A stretch of 64,000 bases of DNA, from the NCBI RefSeq assembly GCF_002814235.1, contig NZ_PHSU01000004.1, forward strand, positions 310,001 through 374,000, given 5' to 3'. The DNA is from Pseudomonas sp. QS1027. Lineage in GTDB: Bacteria > Pseudomonadota > Gammaproteobacteria > Pseudomonadales > Pseudomonadaceae. This document shows positions 1 to 9,429 of this stretch, piece by piece (position 1 is the first letter of the stretch; every line of letters starts with the position of its first letter). A program made the position numbers and the translations under genes. The notes beneath the pieces were generated by a model. It had not been told where the DNA came from and made no database searches. It saw nothing but the letters and a program-made list of their open reading frames with translations.

Positions 1-3000
1 CGCCGTTGTTCCAGACCACCCTGAACTGGCTGGCCGGTGAAAGCACGCTGCCGCCCCTGGACGGGTTGGTCATCGCGCCGGTGGAGCAGACCAGTCAGGT
101 GTCCAAATTCGACCTGTCGCTCAACCTTGGCGAGCAGGGCGAGGCGTTGGTGGGGTCGCTGGAATACGCCACCGCCCTGTTCGACGAGGCGACCGTGCGT
201 CGTTATGCCGGATACTTCGAGCAACTGTTGCAGGCCCTGGTGACCGACGACCAGGTCGTGCTCGAGCAGTTGCCGCTGGTGGGCGACGTGGAGCGTCGAT
301 ATCTGCTTGAGACGCTCAATGCCACCGGCCTGGATGTCCCGGCGGGGCAGAGCATTCATGCCTTGATCGAGGCCCAGGCGTTGCGGGCACCGCAGGCCCT
401 GGCCGCCCAGGTCGGCGAGGACCGTCTGAGTTATGGCGAACTGAACCGTCGGGCCAATGCCCTGGCTCATCATCTGATCGGCCTCGGCGTGCGTCCCGAC
501 GACCGTGTGGCGATCCTCGCCCGTCGCGGGCTGGATACCCTGGTCGGCCTGCTGGCAATCCTCAAGGCCGGTGCCGCTTATGTGCCGGTCGATCCAGCGC
601 ACCCGGATGAGCGCGTCGGCTACCTGCTGGACGACAGCGCGCCCGTGGCGGTACTGACCCAGCAGACGTTGTTTGCCCGCCTGCCAGAGCTGGCCGTGCC
701 GATGATTGCCCTGGATCGCCCTGATTGGCCGGAACAGTCCGGCAATCCGCAGGTGCCGGGGCTGACACCTGAAAACCTGGCCTACGTGATCTACACCTCC
801 GGCTCCACCGGGCAGCCCAAAGGGGTGATGGTTGAGCACCGCACCCTCAACAATCTGGTGCACTGGCATTGCCAGGCCTTCGACTTGCACGCCGGCAGCC
901 ACACCGCCAGCGTCGCCGGCTTTGGTTTCGACGCCATGGCCTGGGAGGTCTGGCCGGCGCTGTGTGCCGGGGCCGTGCTGCACTTGCCCCCGGCCGAGAT
1001 CGGCAACGAACAGCTCGATGCACTGCTCGACTGGTGGCTGGCCCAGCCGTTGGCGGTGGCGTTCCTGCCGACGCCCGTGGCCGAGTACGCCTTCAGCCGC
1101 GACCTGCGTCACCCGACGCTGCGTACCCTGCTGATCGGCGGCGACCGCCTGCGTCAGTTCCCTCGGGATCCCGGCTTTGCGGTGATCAACAACTACGGCC
1201 CGACCGAGGCCACGGTGGTTGCCACCTCGGGCCGGCTGTTGCCGGGTGGCGGACTGGATATCGGCAAGCCGATCGCCAATACCCGGGTTTATTTGCTGGA
1301 CGAGCAACTGCAACTGGTGCCATTTGGCGTTGCGGGTGAACTGTATGTGGCGGGTGCGGGCGTGGCCCGTGGCTACCTGAACCGTGCGGACCTGACCGCC
1401 GAGCGCTTCCTGCGCGATCCGTTCAATGCCGATCCGCAGGCACGGATGTACCGCACCGGCGATCTGGCGCGCTGGAACGCTGACGGCACGCTGGACTACC
1501 TGGGCCGCAATGACGATCAGGTGAAGATTCGTGGCGTGCGCATTGAGCTGGGTGAGATCGAGAGCCAACTCGGTCAGTTGTCGAGCATCGAGGAAGCGCT
1601 GGTCGTGGCCCGCGAGGACGAGCCGGGCCAGCCACGGCTGGTGGGCTATTTCACCGAGCGGGCCGACGTCGCGCCGCTGGCATTGAGTGAGTTGCGCGCC
1701 GCGTTGCAGGCCCGACTGCCGGGCTACATGGTCCCCGGCGCCCTGGTTCGGCTCGATGCCTGGCCGCTGACCGCCAACGGCAAAGTCGACCGTCGTGCCT
1801 TGCCGATACCGGACCGGGAGGCGCTGCTCACGGGTGAATATCAGGCGCCGCAAGGCGAACTGGAAGTCGCCCTGGCGGAGATCTGGAGTGAACTGCTGCA
1901 GGTCGAACGGGTAGGGCGCCATGACCACTTCTTCGAATTGGGTGGGCATTCCCTGTTGGCCGTAACCCTGGTGGCACGCATGCGTCGCCTCGGGCTGGAG
2001 GCCGATATCCGCGTGCTGTTCGCCCAGCCGACACTCGCCGCCCTGGCCGCTGCCGTGGGCCGTGGCCCGAAAGTGCAGGTACCGGCCAATCGGATCGGCC
2101 TGGATTGTTCACGCATCACCCCGGACCTGTTGCCCCTGGTGGCGCTGGACCAGGGGGCGATCGACCGGATCGTCGCCAGCGTGCCGGGCGGTGTGGCCAA
2201 CGTTCAGGATATCTACCCGCTGGGGCCGCTGCAGGCCGGTATCTTTTACCACTACCTGGCGTCCGGCGACGGCGATCCCTACCGCCTGCAGGCGCGTTTC
2301 GCCTTTGCCGACCGCGCCCGCCTGGACGCCTTCTGCCAGGCGTTGCAGCGGGTGATCGCGCGCCACGATGTGTTGCGTACCGCGCTGTGCCGGGAAGGTC
2401 TGGAAACGCCGGTGCAGGTGGTCTGGCGTCAGGCTCGACTGCCTGTCGTCGAGGTGGCGCTGGCGGCACTGGACGACCCTGAACCCTTGGATTTGACCCA
2501 GGCGCCGCTGCTGCGTCTGGTCCATGCCGATGACCCGGCCAATCGACGGATCGTCGGTGTGCTGCTGTTCCACCATCTGATCATGGACCATGTGGCCCTC
2601 GAGCTGCTGAGCCACGAACTGCAAGCGATGCTGCTCGACCAGGAGGCGCAACTGCCGGCCCCGGTGCCATACCGTAACTACATTGCCCAAGCCTTGCTGG
2701 GACCGGGCGACGGGGCCCATGAAGCGTTTTTCCGCGAACAGCTGGCGGGTATCGACGAACCGACCTTGCCGTATGGCCCGGCTTCGCTGCCGGGCGCTGA
2801 CGTACCCGGCGAGGCCCGGCAGCGACTGGACGCTATCCTGTGCCGGCGTGTTCGCGAGCAAGCCCGTAGCCTGGGCGTCAGCGCCGCGAGCCTGATGCAC
2901 CTGGCCTGGGCCCAGGTATTGGGGCAGTTATCCGGGCGCGACAGTGTGGTGTTCGGCACCGTACTCCTCGGCAGGTTGCAGGGCAGCGAAGGGGCGGAAC

Positions 3001-6000
3001 GGGCCCTGGGGGTGTTTATCAATACGTTGCCGCTGCGTATCGACCTGGGCGGCCAGACGGTTCGCGACGCCGTATTGGAGACCCATCGTCGGCTCACCGG
3101 CCTGCTCGCCCACGAGCAGGCGCCGCTGGCCCTGGCCCAGCGATGCAGCGCCTTGCCGGCAGGTGCGCCGTTGTTCAGCGCGCTGTTCAACTACCGCCAT
3201 GGCGCCGCGCCTCAAGGTGGCGATAAAGCCGCCAGCGTGGCCTGGCAGGGCATCGAACTGTTGCAGGCCAAGGAGCGCAGCAATTACTCGCTGACCCTGA
3301 GCGTCGACGATCTGGGCGAGGCCTTCGACCTGAGCGCGCTCAGTGCAGCGGGTGTCGATGCACGGCGCGTCTGCGCCTACCTGGCGTGCGCGATGGAAAG
3401 CTTGTTGGACGCACTGGAACAGGCACCACAAACCCCGGTCGATCAGTTGGACGTTCTGCCTCGCGCGGAACGGAGTGAACTGCTGGAGCATTTCAATGCG
3501 CAACGGGCTGATAGCGAGTCGCGGCTGACGCTCCACCAGCGCATCGAACAACAGGCGCTTGAGCGTCCTGATGCCGTGGCCGCACAAGTGGGAGAGGGCC
3601 GTCTGAGCTACGGCGAACTGAACCGTCGCGCCAATGCCCTGGCTCACCACTTGATCGGCCTCGGCGTGTGTCCCGACGATCGCGTGGCGATCCTGGCCCG
3701 GCGTAGCCTGGATACCCTGGTGGGGTTGTTGGCGATTCTCAAGGCCGGTGCCGCTTATGTGCCGGTCGATCCGGCGCACCCGGACGAGCGCGTCGGCTAT
3801 CTGCTGGACGACAGCGCGCCCGTGGCGGTGCTGACCCAGCACGCGTTGTTGGGACGTCTGCCCGAGTTGAGTGTGCCGCTGATCGCCCTGGATCGCCCGC
3901 ACTGGCCGGAGCATGGGGACAATCCGCAGGTGCCCGGGCTGACACCTGGACACCTGGCTTACGTCATCTACACCTCGGGCTCCACGGGCCAGCCCAAAGG
4001 CGTGATGGTCGAGCACCGGACCCTCGGCAATCTGGTGGACTGGCACTGCCAGGCTTTCGACCTGCACGCCGGCACTCACACCGCCAGCGTCGCCGGTTTT
4101 GGTTTCGACGCCATGGCCTGGGAGGTCTGGCCGGCGCTGTGTGCCGGGGCCGTGCTGCACTTGCCGCCGGCCGAGATCGGCAACGAACAGCTCGATGCGC
4201 TGCTCGACTGGTGGCTGGCTCAACCGCTGGAGGTGGCGTTCCTGCCGACGCCGGTGGCCGAGTACGCCTTCAGTCGCGACCGGCAGCATCCGACGCTGCG
4301 CACCTTGCTGATCGGTGGCGACCGTCTGCGCCAGTTCAATCGCGACCCGGGCTTTGCCGTGGTCAACAACTACGGCCCCACGGAAACCACGGTGGTGGCC
4401 AGCTCCGGGTTGATGGCGGTGGGCGGGGTGTTGCATATCGGCAAGCCAGTGAGTCATGCCCGGCTCTACGTGCTGGATGAGCGTCGCGAGCCGGTGCCCC
4501 TGGGCGTGCCCGGCGAGTTGTATGTCGGTGGCAGCGGTGTGGCTCGTGGTTACCTGAACCGTCCGGAATTGACTGCCGAGCGCTTCCTCGACGATCCGTT
4601 TGCCGGGCCATCTGGTGCGCGGATGTATCGCACCGGCGATCGGGTGCGCTGGCTGGCCGACGGCACCCTGGAGTACCTGGGGCGCAACGACGATCAGGTG
4701 AAGATTCGCGGCATGCGCGTTGAGTTGGGTGAGATCGAGCGGCAGTTGTCCCTGTGCCCGGGTGTGGGCGAGGTGGTGGTCGTCGCCCAGAGTCTCGAGC
4801 AGGGCGCGCTACGTCTGGTGGCGTACTTCACGCTTCAGGATCTCTCGCTCGACGGCGCCGGCTTGCGCGCGCAACTGCTGGCACGCTTGCCGGAATACAT
4901 GGTGCCGAGCGCCTATGTCGGCCTCGACGCGCTGCCACTGACCCAGAACGGCAAGGTCGACCGCCGCGCGCTGCCGGTGCCGAGCCTGGAAGCCATGGCC
5001 GTTGCCACCTACCAGGCGCCGGCCACGGTGCTGGAAGAGCAGGTGGCTGCACTTTGGGCCACGGTGCTGGAGGTCGAGCGGGTCGGTCGCCACGACAGCT
5101 TCTTCGAGCTGGGCGGCCATTCCCTGTCGGCGATCCGCCTGGTCAGTCTGATGCAGCAGGCCGGGTTGGCATTGACCTTGGCCGAGCTGTTCCAGCACCC
5201 GAGTGTCGCGGCGCTGGCCGATCGGCTCGAACAAGGTTCGTTGCTACCGGCCGCCGGGCGGGAAGTGGTCACGGTGCGCGCGGGCGGTAGCGAGCCGCCG
5301 TTGTTCCTGGTCCATGACTTCACGGGCCTGGACAGTTATTTCCCGGTACTGGGCATGCATCTGGAAGGCGACTTCCCGATCCATGGCCTGCCCGGCACCG
5401 GCCCGGGCCAGCCGCAACTGCGCACGATGCAATGCCTGGCGGCACGCCTGGTCGAGCGTATCCGTGCCGTGCAACCCCACGGCCCCTACCGCCTGGCGGG
5501 TTGGTCATTCGGTGGGGTATTGGCCTACGAGGTGGCGACACAGCTGCTGGGCATGGACGAGCCGGTCAGCTTCCTTGGCCTGATAGACACCTATGTGCCG
5601 CGACTGGTCGACCAGGGCAAGGGGCGTTGGCAAGGGCCGGACCTGCTTGAACGGCAATTGCTGGCGCACTGTAGCGCGCACTGGAAAATCCAGGGCGAAG
5701 CAGGCATCACTCCGTTGGCACGTCTGGCGTCGATACTCGGGCAACCCGTCCTGCCGGACTTCGAGGCACTCCTGCGACTGTGCCGGGACGAGCAGTTGCT
5801 GTATCCGGAACTGGCCCAGGCGAGCGACTCGCAACTGCGGCACTACCTCGAACGGGAGGTGGCGCACGGGCATGCCCTGGCTCACTACCGGGTCGAACCG
5901 CTCAACCTGCCGGTGCACCTGTTCTGCGCGCAGCAGCGCGAACCGGCGCCGGCCGGCACCAGCCCGACGTTGGGCTGGGCCGAGGCGTTGTTGCCTGGGC

Positions 6001-6980
6001 AGGTGCAGTGCATCAGCGTGCCGGGCGATCACCAGAGCATGATGCAGGCGCCCCATGTTCAGGTCCTGGGCCAGGCCATCAGCCAGGCGCTGACCCTCGA
6101 CGGCAACCCGCTCGACCCGGCGCCCGGCTACCAGCTGCTGCTGGCGATCCAGAGCGGGCAGGGTGGCCATGCACCGCTGTTCTGTGTGCCGGGTGCCGGC
6201 GACAGCGTCACCAGCTTTATCGGCCTGGCCGATGCGCTGGGCCCGGGCTGGCCGGTGTACGGCTTGCAGCCGCGCGGGCTGGACGGTCGCGGCGCTCCCC
6301 ACAGTCGGGTGGAAGCGGCGGCCCACTGTCATGTGCAGGCCATTGAGGCGCTGTATCCGCAAGGCCCGTTGCACCTGGTCGGGCATTCCTTCGGTGGCTG
6401 GGCTGCCCATGCCATGGCGGTGATATTCGAGGCACGAGGGCGAGAGGTCGCTTCTCTGACCTTGATCGACAGCGAAGCGCCGGGTGGCGATGCATTGTGC
6501 GGTCAGCCCTACACCAGCACGGCGGTTCTGGAGCGACTGATCGAGGCGTTGCAACTGTCCAGCGGCAAATCCTTCGATCTCGAACCCCAGGCTTTCGCCG
6601 AGTCCGATCACGCCAGCCAACTGCATCTGTTGCAGGCGGCCATGGTCCGGGTCGGTCTGTTGCCACCCCGCTTGGCGCCACAGGCACTGCAAGGGATTGT
6701 CCGCACGTTCGGCAGTGCCTTGCGCACCCCGTACCGACCAGGACCGGGTTACACCGGCCCGGCAAGCCTGGTGCGGGTGGCTGACCCGAGCCTGGATGGC
6801 GTCGCCAACCAGCGTGAGCACGCGGCCATGGCGGCGGGCTGGCAGCAGCTGTTGCCACAGCTGGTGCTGTGGGACGGGCCGGGGAACCACTTCAGCATCC
6901 TCAAGGCACCCGACGTCTACAGTCTGGCCGCCTGGTGGTACGACGGGCAGGAGGTGGGGCTCGCGCGGACGCTGTCATGA
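1..6980 (+). CDS. Non-ribosomal peptide synthetase, terminal part (partial, 5' end outside window)
   Basis: The reading frame is open at the left edge (codons in phase with position 3), so this is the 3' part of a larger synthetase. Domain order: end of a condensation domain (to about base 310), adenylation A1 (about 320-1830), carrier T1 with phosphopantetheine serine in LGGHSL near 1950, condensation C2 (about 2100-3450), A2 (about 3480-5000), T2 serine near 5121, then two thioesterases with GWSFGG near 5505 and GHSFGG near 6387. Aligning both A domains by eye to the GrsA pocket gives D-A-W-F-L-G-N-V-V plus the A10 lysine, the known leucine code, so both modules probably load Leu. C2 has HHLIMDH rather than HHxxxDG and the start typical of dual epimerisation/condensation domains, so the first Leu may become D-Leu. 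Tandem TE domains are typical of Pseudomonas cyclic lipopeptide synthetases. Product family is not determinable here. Family call is secure; residue prediction is inference. Confidence 0.95.
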   Translation, partial: PLFQTTLNWLAGESTLPPLDGLVIAPVEQTSQVSKFDLSLNLGEQGEALVGSLEYATALFDEATVRRYAGYFEQLLQALVTDDQVVLEQLPLVGDVERRYLLETLNATGLDVPAGQSIHALIEAQALRAPQALAAQVGEDRLSYGELNRRANALAHHLIGLGVRPDDRVAILARRGLDTLVGLLAILKAGAAYVPVDPAHPDERVGYLLDDSAPVAVLTQQTLFARLPELAVPMIALDRPDWPEQSGNPQVPGLTPENLAYVIYTSGSTGQPKGVMVEHRTLNNLVHWHCQAFDLHAGSHTASVAGFGFDAMAWEVWPALCAGAVLHLPPAEIGNEQLDALLDWWLAQPLAVAFLPTPVAEYAFSRDLRHPTLRTLLIGGDRLRQFPRDPGFAVINNYGPTEATVVATSGRLLPGGGLDIGKPIANTRVYLLDEQLQLVPFGVAGELYVAGAGVARGYLNRADLTAERFLRDPFNADPQARMYRTGDLARWNADGTLDYLGRNDDQVKIRGVRIELGEIESQLGQLSSIEEALVVAREDEPGQPRLVGYFTERADVAPLALSELRAALQARLPGYMVPGALVRLDAWPLTANGKVDRRALPIPDREALLTGEYQAPQGELEVALAEIWSELLQVERVGRHDHFFELGGHSLLAVTLVARMRRLGLEADIRVLFAQPTLAALAAAVGRGPKVQVPANRIGLDCSRITPDLLPLVALDQGAIDRIVASVPGGVANVQDIYPLGPLQAGIFYHYLASGDGDPYRLQARFAFADRARLDAFCQALQRVIARHDVLRTALCREGLETPVQVVWRQARLPVVEVALAALDDPEPLDLTQAPLLRLVHADDPANRRIVGVLLFHHLIMDHVALELLSHELQAMLLDQEAQLPAPVPYRNYIAQALLGPGDGAHEAFFREQLAGIDEPTLPYGPASLPGADVPGEARQRLDAILCRRVREQARSLGVSAASLMHLAWAQVLGQLSGRDSVVFGTVLLGRLQGSEGAERALGVFINTLPLRIDLGGQTVRDAVLETHRRLTGLLAHEQAPLALAQRCSALPAGAPLFSALFNYRHGAAPQGGDKAASVAWQGIELLQAKERSNYSLTLSVDDLGEAFDLSALSAAGVDARRVCAYLACAMESLLDALEQAPQTPVDQLDVLPRAERSELLEHFNAQRADSESRLTLHQRIEQQALERPDAVAAQVGEGRLSYGELNRRANALAHHLIGLGVCPDDRVAILARRSLDTLVGLLAILKAGAAYVPVDPAHPDERVGYLLDDSAPVAVLTQHALLGRLPELSVPLIALDRPHWPEHGDNPQVPGLTPGHLAYVIYTSGSTGQPKGVMVEHRTLGNLVDWHCQAFDLHAGTHTASVAGFGFDAMAWEVWPALCAGAVLHLPPAEIGNEQLDALLDWWLAQPLEVAFLPTPVAEYAFSRDRQHPTLRTLLIGGDRLRQFNRDPGFAVVNNYGPTETTVVASSGLMAVGGVLHIGKPVSHARLYVLDERREPVPLGVPGELYVGGSGVARGYLNRPELTAERFLDDPFAGPSGARMYRTGDRVRWLADGTLEYLGRNDDQVKIRGMRVELGEIERQLSLCPGVGEVVVVAQSLEQGALRLVAYFTLQDLSLDGAGLRAQLLARLPEYMVPSAYVGLDALPLTQNGKVDRRALPVPSLEAMAVATYQAPATVLEEQVAALWATVLEVERVGRHDSFFELGGHSLSAIRLVSLMQQAGLALTLAELFQHPSVAALADRLEQGSLLPAAGREVVTVRAGGSEPPLFLVHDFTGLDSYFPVLGMHLEGDFPIHGLPGTGPGQPQLRTMQCLAARLVERIRAVQPHGPYRLAGWSFGGVLAYEVATQLLGMDEPVSFLGLIDTYVPRLVDQGKGRWQGPDLLERQLLAHCSAHWKIQGEAGITPLARLASILGQPVLPDFEALLRLCRDEQLLYPELAQASDSQLRHYLEREVAHGHALAHYRVEPLNLPVHLFCAQQREPAPAGTSPTLGWAEALLPGQVQCISVPGDHQSMMQAPHVQVLGQAISQALTLDGNPLDPAPGYQLLLAIQSGQGGHAPLFCVPGAGDSVTSFIGLADALGPGWPVYGLQPRGLDGRGAPHSRVEAAAHCHVQAIEALYPQGPLHLVGHSFGGWAAHAMAVIFEARGREVASLTLIDSEAPGGDALCGQPYTSTAVLERLIEALQLSSGKSFDLEPQAFAESDHASQLHLLQAAMVRVGLLPPRLAPQALQGIVRTFGSALRTPYRPGPGYTGPASLVRVADPSLDGVANQREHAAMAAGWQQLLPQLVLWDGPGNHFSILKAPDVYSLAAWWYDGQEVGLARTLS

Positions 6981-7005
6981 AACCTTGATGGCGGGGCGAG
7001 ACCCT

Positions 7006-7025
7006 GACCGGCCTTCGGGCCGGTC
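7006..7025. terminator. Hairpin between NRPS and lacI-type gene, possible weak terminator
   Basis: A perfect 8-bp inverted repeat (GACCGGCC, loop TTCG, GGCCGGTC) lies in the 77-bp gap between two convergent genes. The UUCG loop makes it very stable, but no T-run follows on either strand, so it is at best a rho-independent terminator of poor quality, or an mRNA 3'-end stabiliser. Confidence 0.35.
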
Positions 7026-7057
7026 GGGGGGATGCCGTGGGACTGGAAAAAGGCCGA

Positions 7058-8107
7058 TCAGCTTCGGGCGTTCTCCGAGGTCATGATCTGCAGGGGCACA
7101 TGGATGCGTTGGCGAAGCGGGTCGAAGTCCGGCCGGGTTTGCAGCTCCACCATCAGTTCGACCAGTGCCTGTGCCAGCAGCGGTGGCTGGGAGTCGATCA
7201 CCAGGCTGATCAGGCCTTGCTCCAGGGCTTGTCGCGAACGTTCGGTGGACTCCGGCAGGATGCTGCACAAAGTCGGTGGACGGGGTTGTTGCGCCAATGC
7301 ACTGATGATCCCGTCGCCACCGCCGCCGACCACGCACAGGCCGCGCAGATCGTCATGGCGCGCCAGCAGGTCGAGGGTGACTTCCTCGGTGAGATCGTTA
7401 TTGTCCAGGTTGATCACCGCCTCGAGCATTTTCAGCCCCGGCGCGTGCTGTGCCAGATAGCTGCGCAGCCCGTCGATACGGGCCTGGTGCCCGAGAAACC
7501 GGTGCCCACCGAGCAGCGCGGCAACGCTTCCCCGGCGCGCGCCGCAGGTGTGCGCCACCAGCCAGCCCATGGTGCGTCCGACTTCGTGATTGTCCTGGCC
7601 GACATAGGGCTCCTGGGCGGCTTCGTCGATATCCGAGAGCAGCGCGACCACGGGCACGCCGGCGGCGCGGATCTGGGCGATGCACGCGTTGATCAGCGGG
7701 TGGGCGAAGCTGACCACCGCCAGCCCGTCGCATTGCACCGCGAGTTGTTCGATCTGGGCCACGATGGCAGCGGGGCTGCGATCGAAGACGTAGTCGAACT
7801 GGCAACTCAGGTTGGCGTCGGACTGGTGTTGCGCCGCCGCATTGATCGCCGTTGCCAGGTTGCCGTAGAAGGCCTGGGCGGTGCCGAGCAGGAGAATGCC
7901 GAAGCGGTAGCTGGGACGCCGTTCGCGGATGCGTTGGCCGATCAACCGGGCGGCGAAATAACCGACGGCCTCGGCCGCCTGGAACACCCGCTCGGCGGTT
8001 TGCGGATTGACCGGCGCGCGGGCATTGAGCACCCGGTCGACGGTCGCGACACTCAGGCCGGCCTGCTCGGCGACGGTGGCGATGGTAGGGCGTACACGCG
8101 AATTCAT
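7058..8107 (-). CDS. LacI-family transcriptional regulator
   Basis: A 349-residue protein with an N-terminal LacI helix-turn-helix (TIATVAEQAGLSVATVDRVLN, residues about 8-28) followed by a hinge and a periplasmic-binding-protein-like sugar-binding domain. LacI-type proteins bind palindromic operators and release DNA on binding a sugar or cyclitol. The gene is divergent from the moc-like oxygenase operon starting at 8290, and the 182-bp gap has three copies of an 8-bp half-site plus overlapping promoters, so it very probably represses both itself and that operon. The inducer is unknown; the operon content suggests a methoxylated or amino cyclitol or sugar. ATG start chosen because the HTH begins at the usual distance from it. 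It ends next to the convergent NRPS gene, with which it has no evident link. Confidence 0.92.
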   Translation of the reverse strand: MNSRVRPTIATVAEQAGLSVATVDRVLNARAPVNPQTAERVFQAAEAVGYFAARLIGQRIRERRPSYRFGILLLGTAQAFYGNLATAINAAAQHQSDANLSCQFDYVFDRSPAAIVAQIEQLAVQCDGLAVVSFAHPLINACIAQIRAAGVPVVALLSDIDEAAQEPYVGQDNHEVGRTMGWLVAHTCGARRGSVAALLGGHRFLGHQARIDGLRSYLAQHAPGLKMLEAVINLDNNDLTEEVTLDLLARHDDLRGLCVVGGGGDGIISALAQQPRPPTLCSILPESTERSRQALEQGLISLVIDSQPPLLAQALVELMVELQTRPDFDPLRQRIHVPLQIMTSENARS

Positions 8108-8125
8108 GGCGGGCCTCAGGCGGGC

Positions 8126-8175
8126 CTTGATAGAAAACTATCAAGCGCTACTGGGAGCGGATGATAGCTTGATAG
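8126..8175. promoter_or_regulatory. Operator region with three LacI-type half-sites
   Basis: The sequence CTTGATAGAAAACTATCAAG at 8126-8145 is a perfect inverted repeat with 8-bp arms and a 4-bp centre. A third identical half-site, CTTGATAG, lies at 8168-8175. Sites sit between the divergent lacI-type gene and the oxygenase operon; the single half-site overlaps the -10 region proposed for the regulator. This is the expected arrangement for an autoregulated repressor. Assignment to the adjacent LacI protein is inference from position. Confidence 0.7.
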
Positions 8176-8188
8176 GGAATGAGTGCAA
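8161..8188 (-). promoter_or_regulatory. Sigma-70 promoter for the lacI-type gene
   Basis: On the minus strand TTGCAC (8188-8183) is followed after 16 bp by TATCAT (8166-8161). The full palindromic operator lies just downstream in the untranslated leader, a position that allows autorepression. Confidence 0.5.
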
Positions 8189-8192
8189 GGGA

Positions 8193-8221
8193 TTGAGAGG
8201 GATTTCCCGGCTGCCTATATT
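8193..8221 (+). promoter_or_regulatory. Sigma-70 promoter for the oxygenase operon
   Basis: TTGAGA at 8193-8198 and TATATT at 8216-8221 are separated by exactly 17 bp, a good match to sigma-70 consensus. It lies 17 bp downstream of the third operator half-site and about 70 bp upstream of the first start codon. Confidence 0.55.
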
Positions 8222-8289
8222 TTCCCCAGCGATGTGATCCCACATCCAGGCAAGCGCCTGAAATCACCCAGCTTGTGGAGAATAAGAAG

Positions 8290-9387
8290 ATGCCCGAACC
8301 CAGCGCGACCTTTGCCCATGCCTCCCGACCTTCCCCCCGTGACTATCGTCTGACCGGCCCCGAAGCCGCCCGCGCGGTGGAAAAGGGCCTGGCCTCGGGC
8401 CAATGGCATCAATCGCCGATACCGCGTAAACATCTCAAGGAACTGATGCAACGTCGCGACGGCCCGGCCTTGCGCGACACCGCGATCTGGTTGCTGGCAC
8501 TGGCGGCGACGGGCTGGGGCGGCTACTGGTTCTGGGGTTCCTACCTGTGCATTCCGTTCTTCCTTGCCTATGGCGTGCTCTACGGTACGGCCGCCAATGC
8601 CCGTTGGCACGAAGCCGGTCACGGTACCGCCTTCAAGACCCGCTGGATGAACGATGCGGTCTATCAACTGGCGAGTTTCATGACCATGTTCGAGCCCCAT
8701 GTATGGCGCTGGAGCCATGCCCGGCACCACACCGATACCATCGTCGTCGGCCGTGATCCGGAGATCGTCGAACCACGGCCGCCCAGCCTGCCGAAGATGT
8801 TCCTCAGCCTGTTTGCCCTGCCTCATGCCTACAAGACGTGGTGCTCGGTGGTACGGCATGCCCTGGGAGGGATGGACCCTGAGGAGAAGACCTTCATTCC
8901 CGAATCCGAGTGGCCCAAGGTGATCGCCTGTGCACGTATCTGGCTGGTCATCTATGGCCTGACCGTGGCGGCTGCGCTGTACCTGCAGAGTGTGCTGCCC
9001 CTGATGTTCATCGGCTTGCCAACCTTGTACGGCGGCTGGTTGTCCTACCTGTTCGGCCTCTCGCAACACGTTGGGTTGGCCGAGGACACCCTGGATCATC
9101 GCAGCAATTGCCGCACGATCCACATGAATCCGCTGCTGCGTTTTATCTACCTGAACATGAACTACCACCTCGAGCACCACATGTACCCGATGGTGCCGTA
9201 CCACGCCCTGCCACAGTTGCACGAGGCGATCCGCAACGATTGCCCGCCGCCTTACACCAGCCTGCTCGCGGCGTTCAGGGAGATCCTCCCGACGATCTGG
9301 CGCCAGCGCAAGGACCCGGGTTATTTCGTTCAGCGGCCTGTCCCGCACCCTGCACAGGTTCCAGACCGGGCCCTGGTCACCAGCTGA
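8290..9387 (+). CDS. Membrane di-iron oxygenase / fatty acid desaturase family, MocD-like
   Basis: A 365-residue integral membrane protein with the three histidine boxes of the desaturase/alkane hydroxylase fold: HEAGH (residue about 107), HARHH (about 145) and HLEHH (about 293), which bind a di-iron centre. Hydrophobic stretches lie around residues 65-100 and 218-255. A longer frame starts at GTG 8275, but ATG 8290 has GGAG nine bases upstream and is preferred. The next two genes encode a Rieske ferredoxin and a ferredoxin reductase, giving a full electron-transfer chain. The set resembles mocD-mocE-mocF of rhizobia, which demethylates the rhizopine 3-O-methyl-scyllo-inosamine. The substrate here is unknown: O-demethylation or hydroxylation of a small polar compound is as likely as lipid desaturation. 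Family is secure, role is inferred. Confidence 0.88.
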   Translation: MPEPSATFAHASRPSPRDYRLTGPEAARAVEKGLASGQWHQSPIPRKHLKELMQRRDGPALRDTAIWLLALAATGWGGYWFWGSYLCIPFFLAYGVLYGTAANARWHEAGHGTAFKTRWMNDAVYQLASFMTMFEPHVWRWSHARHHTDTIVVGRDPEIVEPRPPSLPKMFLSLFALPHAYKTWCSVVRHALGGMDPEEKTFIPESEWPKVIACARIWLVIYGLTVAAALYLQSVLPLMFIGLPTLYGGWLSYLFGLSQHVGLAEDTLDHRSNCRTIHMNPLLRFIYLNMNYHLEHHMYPMVPYHALPQLHEAIRNDCPPPYTSLLAAFREILPTIWRQRKDPGYFVQRPVPHPAQVPDRALVTS

Positions 9388-9429
9388 TACCGGCACCTTC
9401 CTTCATTCAGAACAACAAGAGAGATGGTC

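Noticed and set aside
2928..4457. Minus-strand open frame of 509 codons inside the NRPS
   Set aside because: Shadow of the repeated A/C domain coding sequence; no protein-like features.
3..5200. The two near-identical A-domain stretches (about 430-1560 and 3600-4730) as a DNA repeat element
   Set aside because: This is module duplication with shared leucine specificity, usual for NRPS genes.
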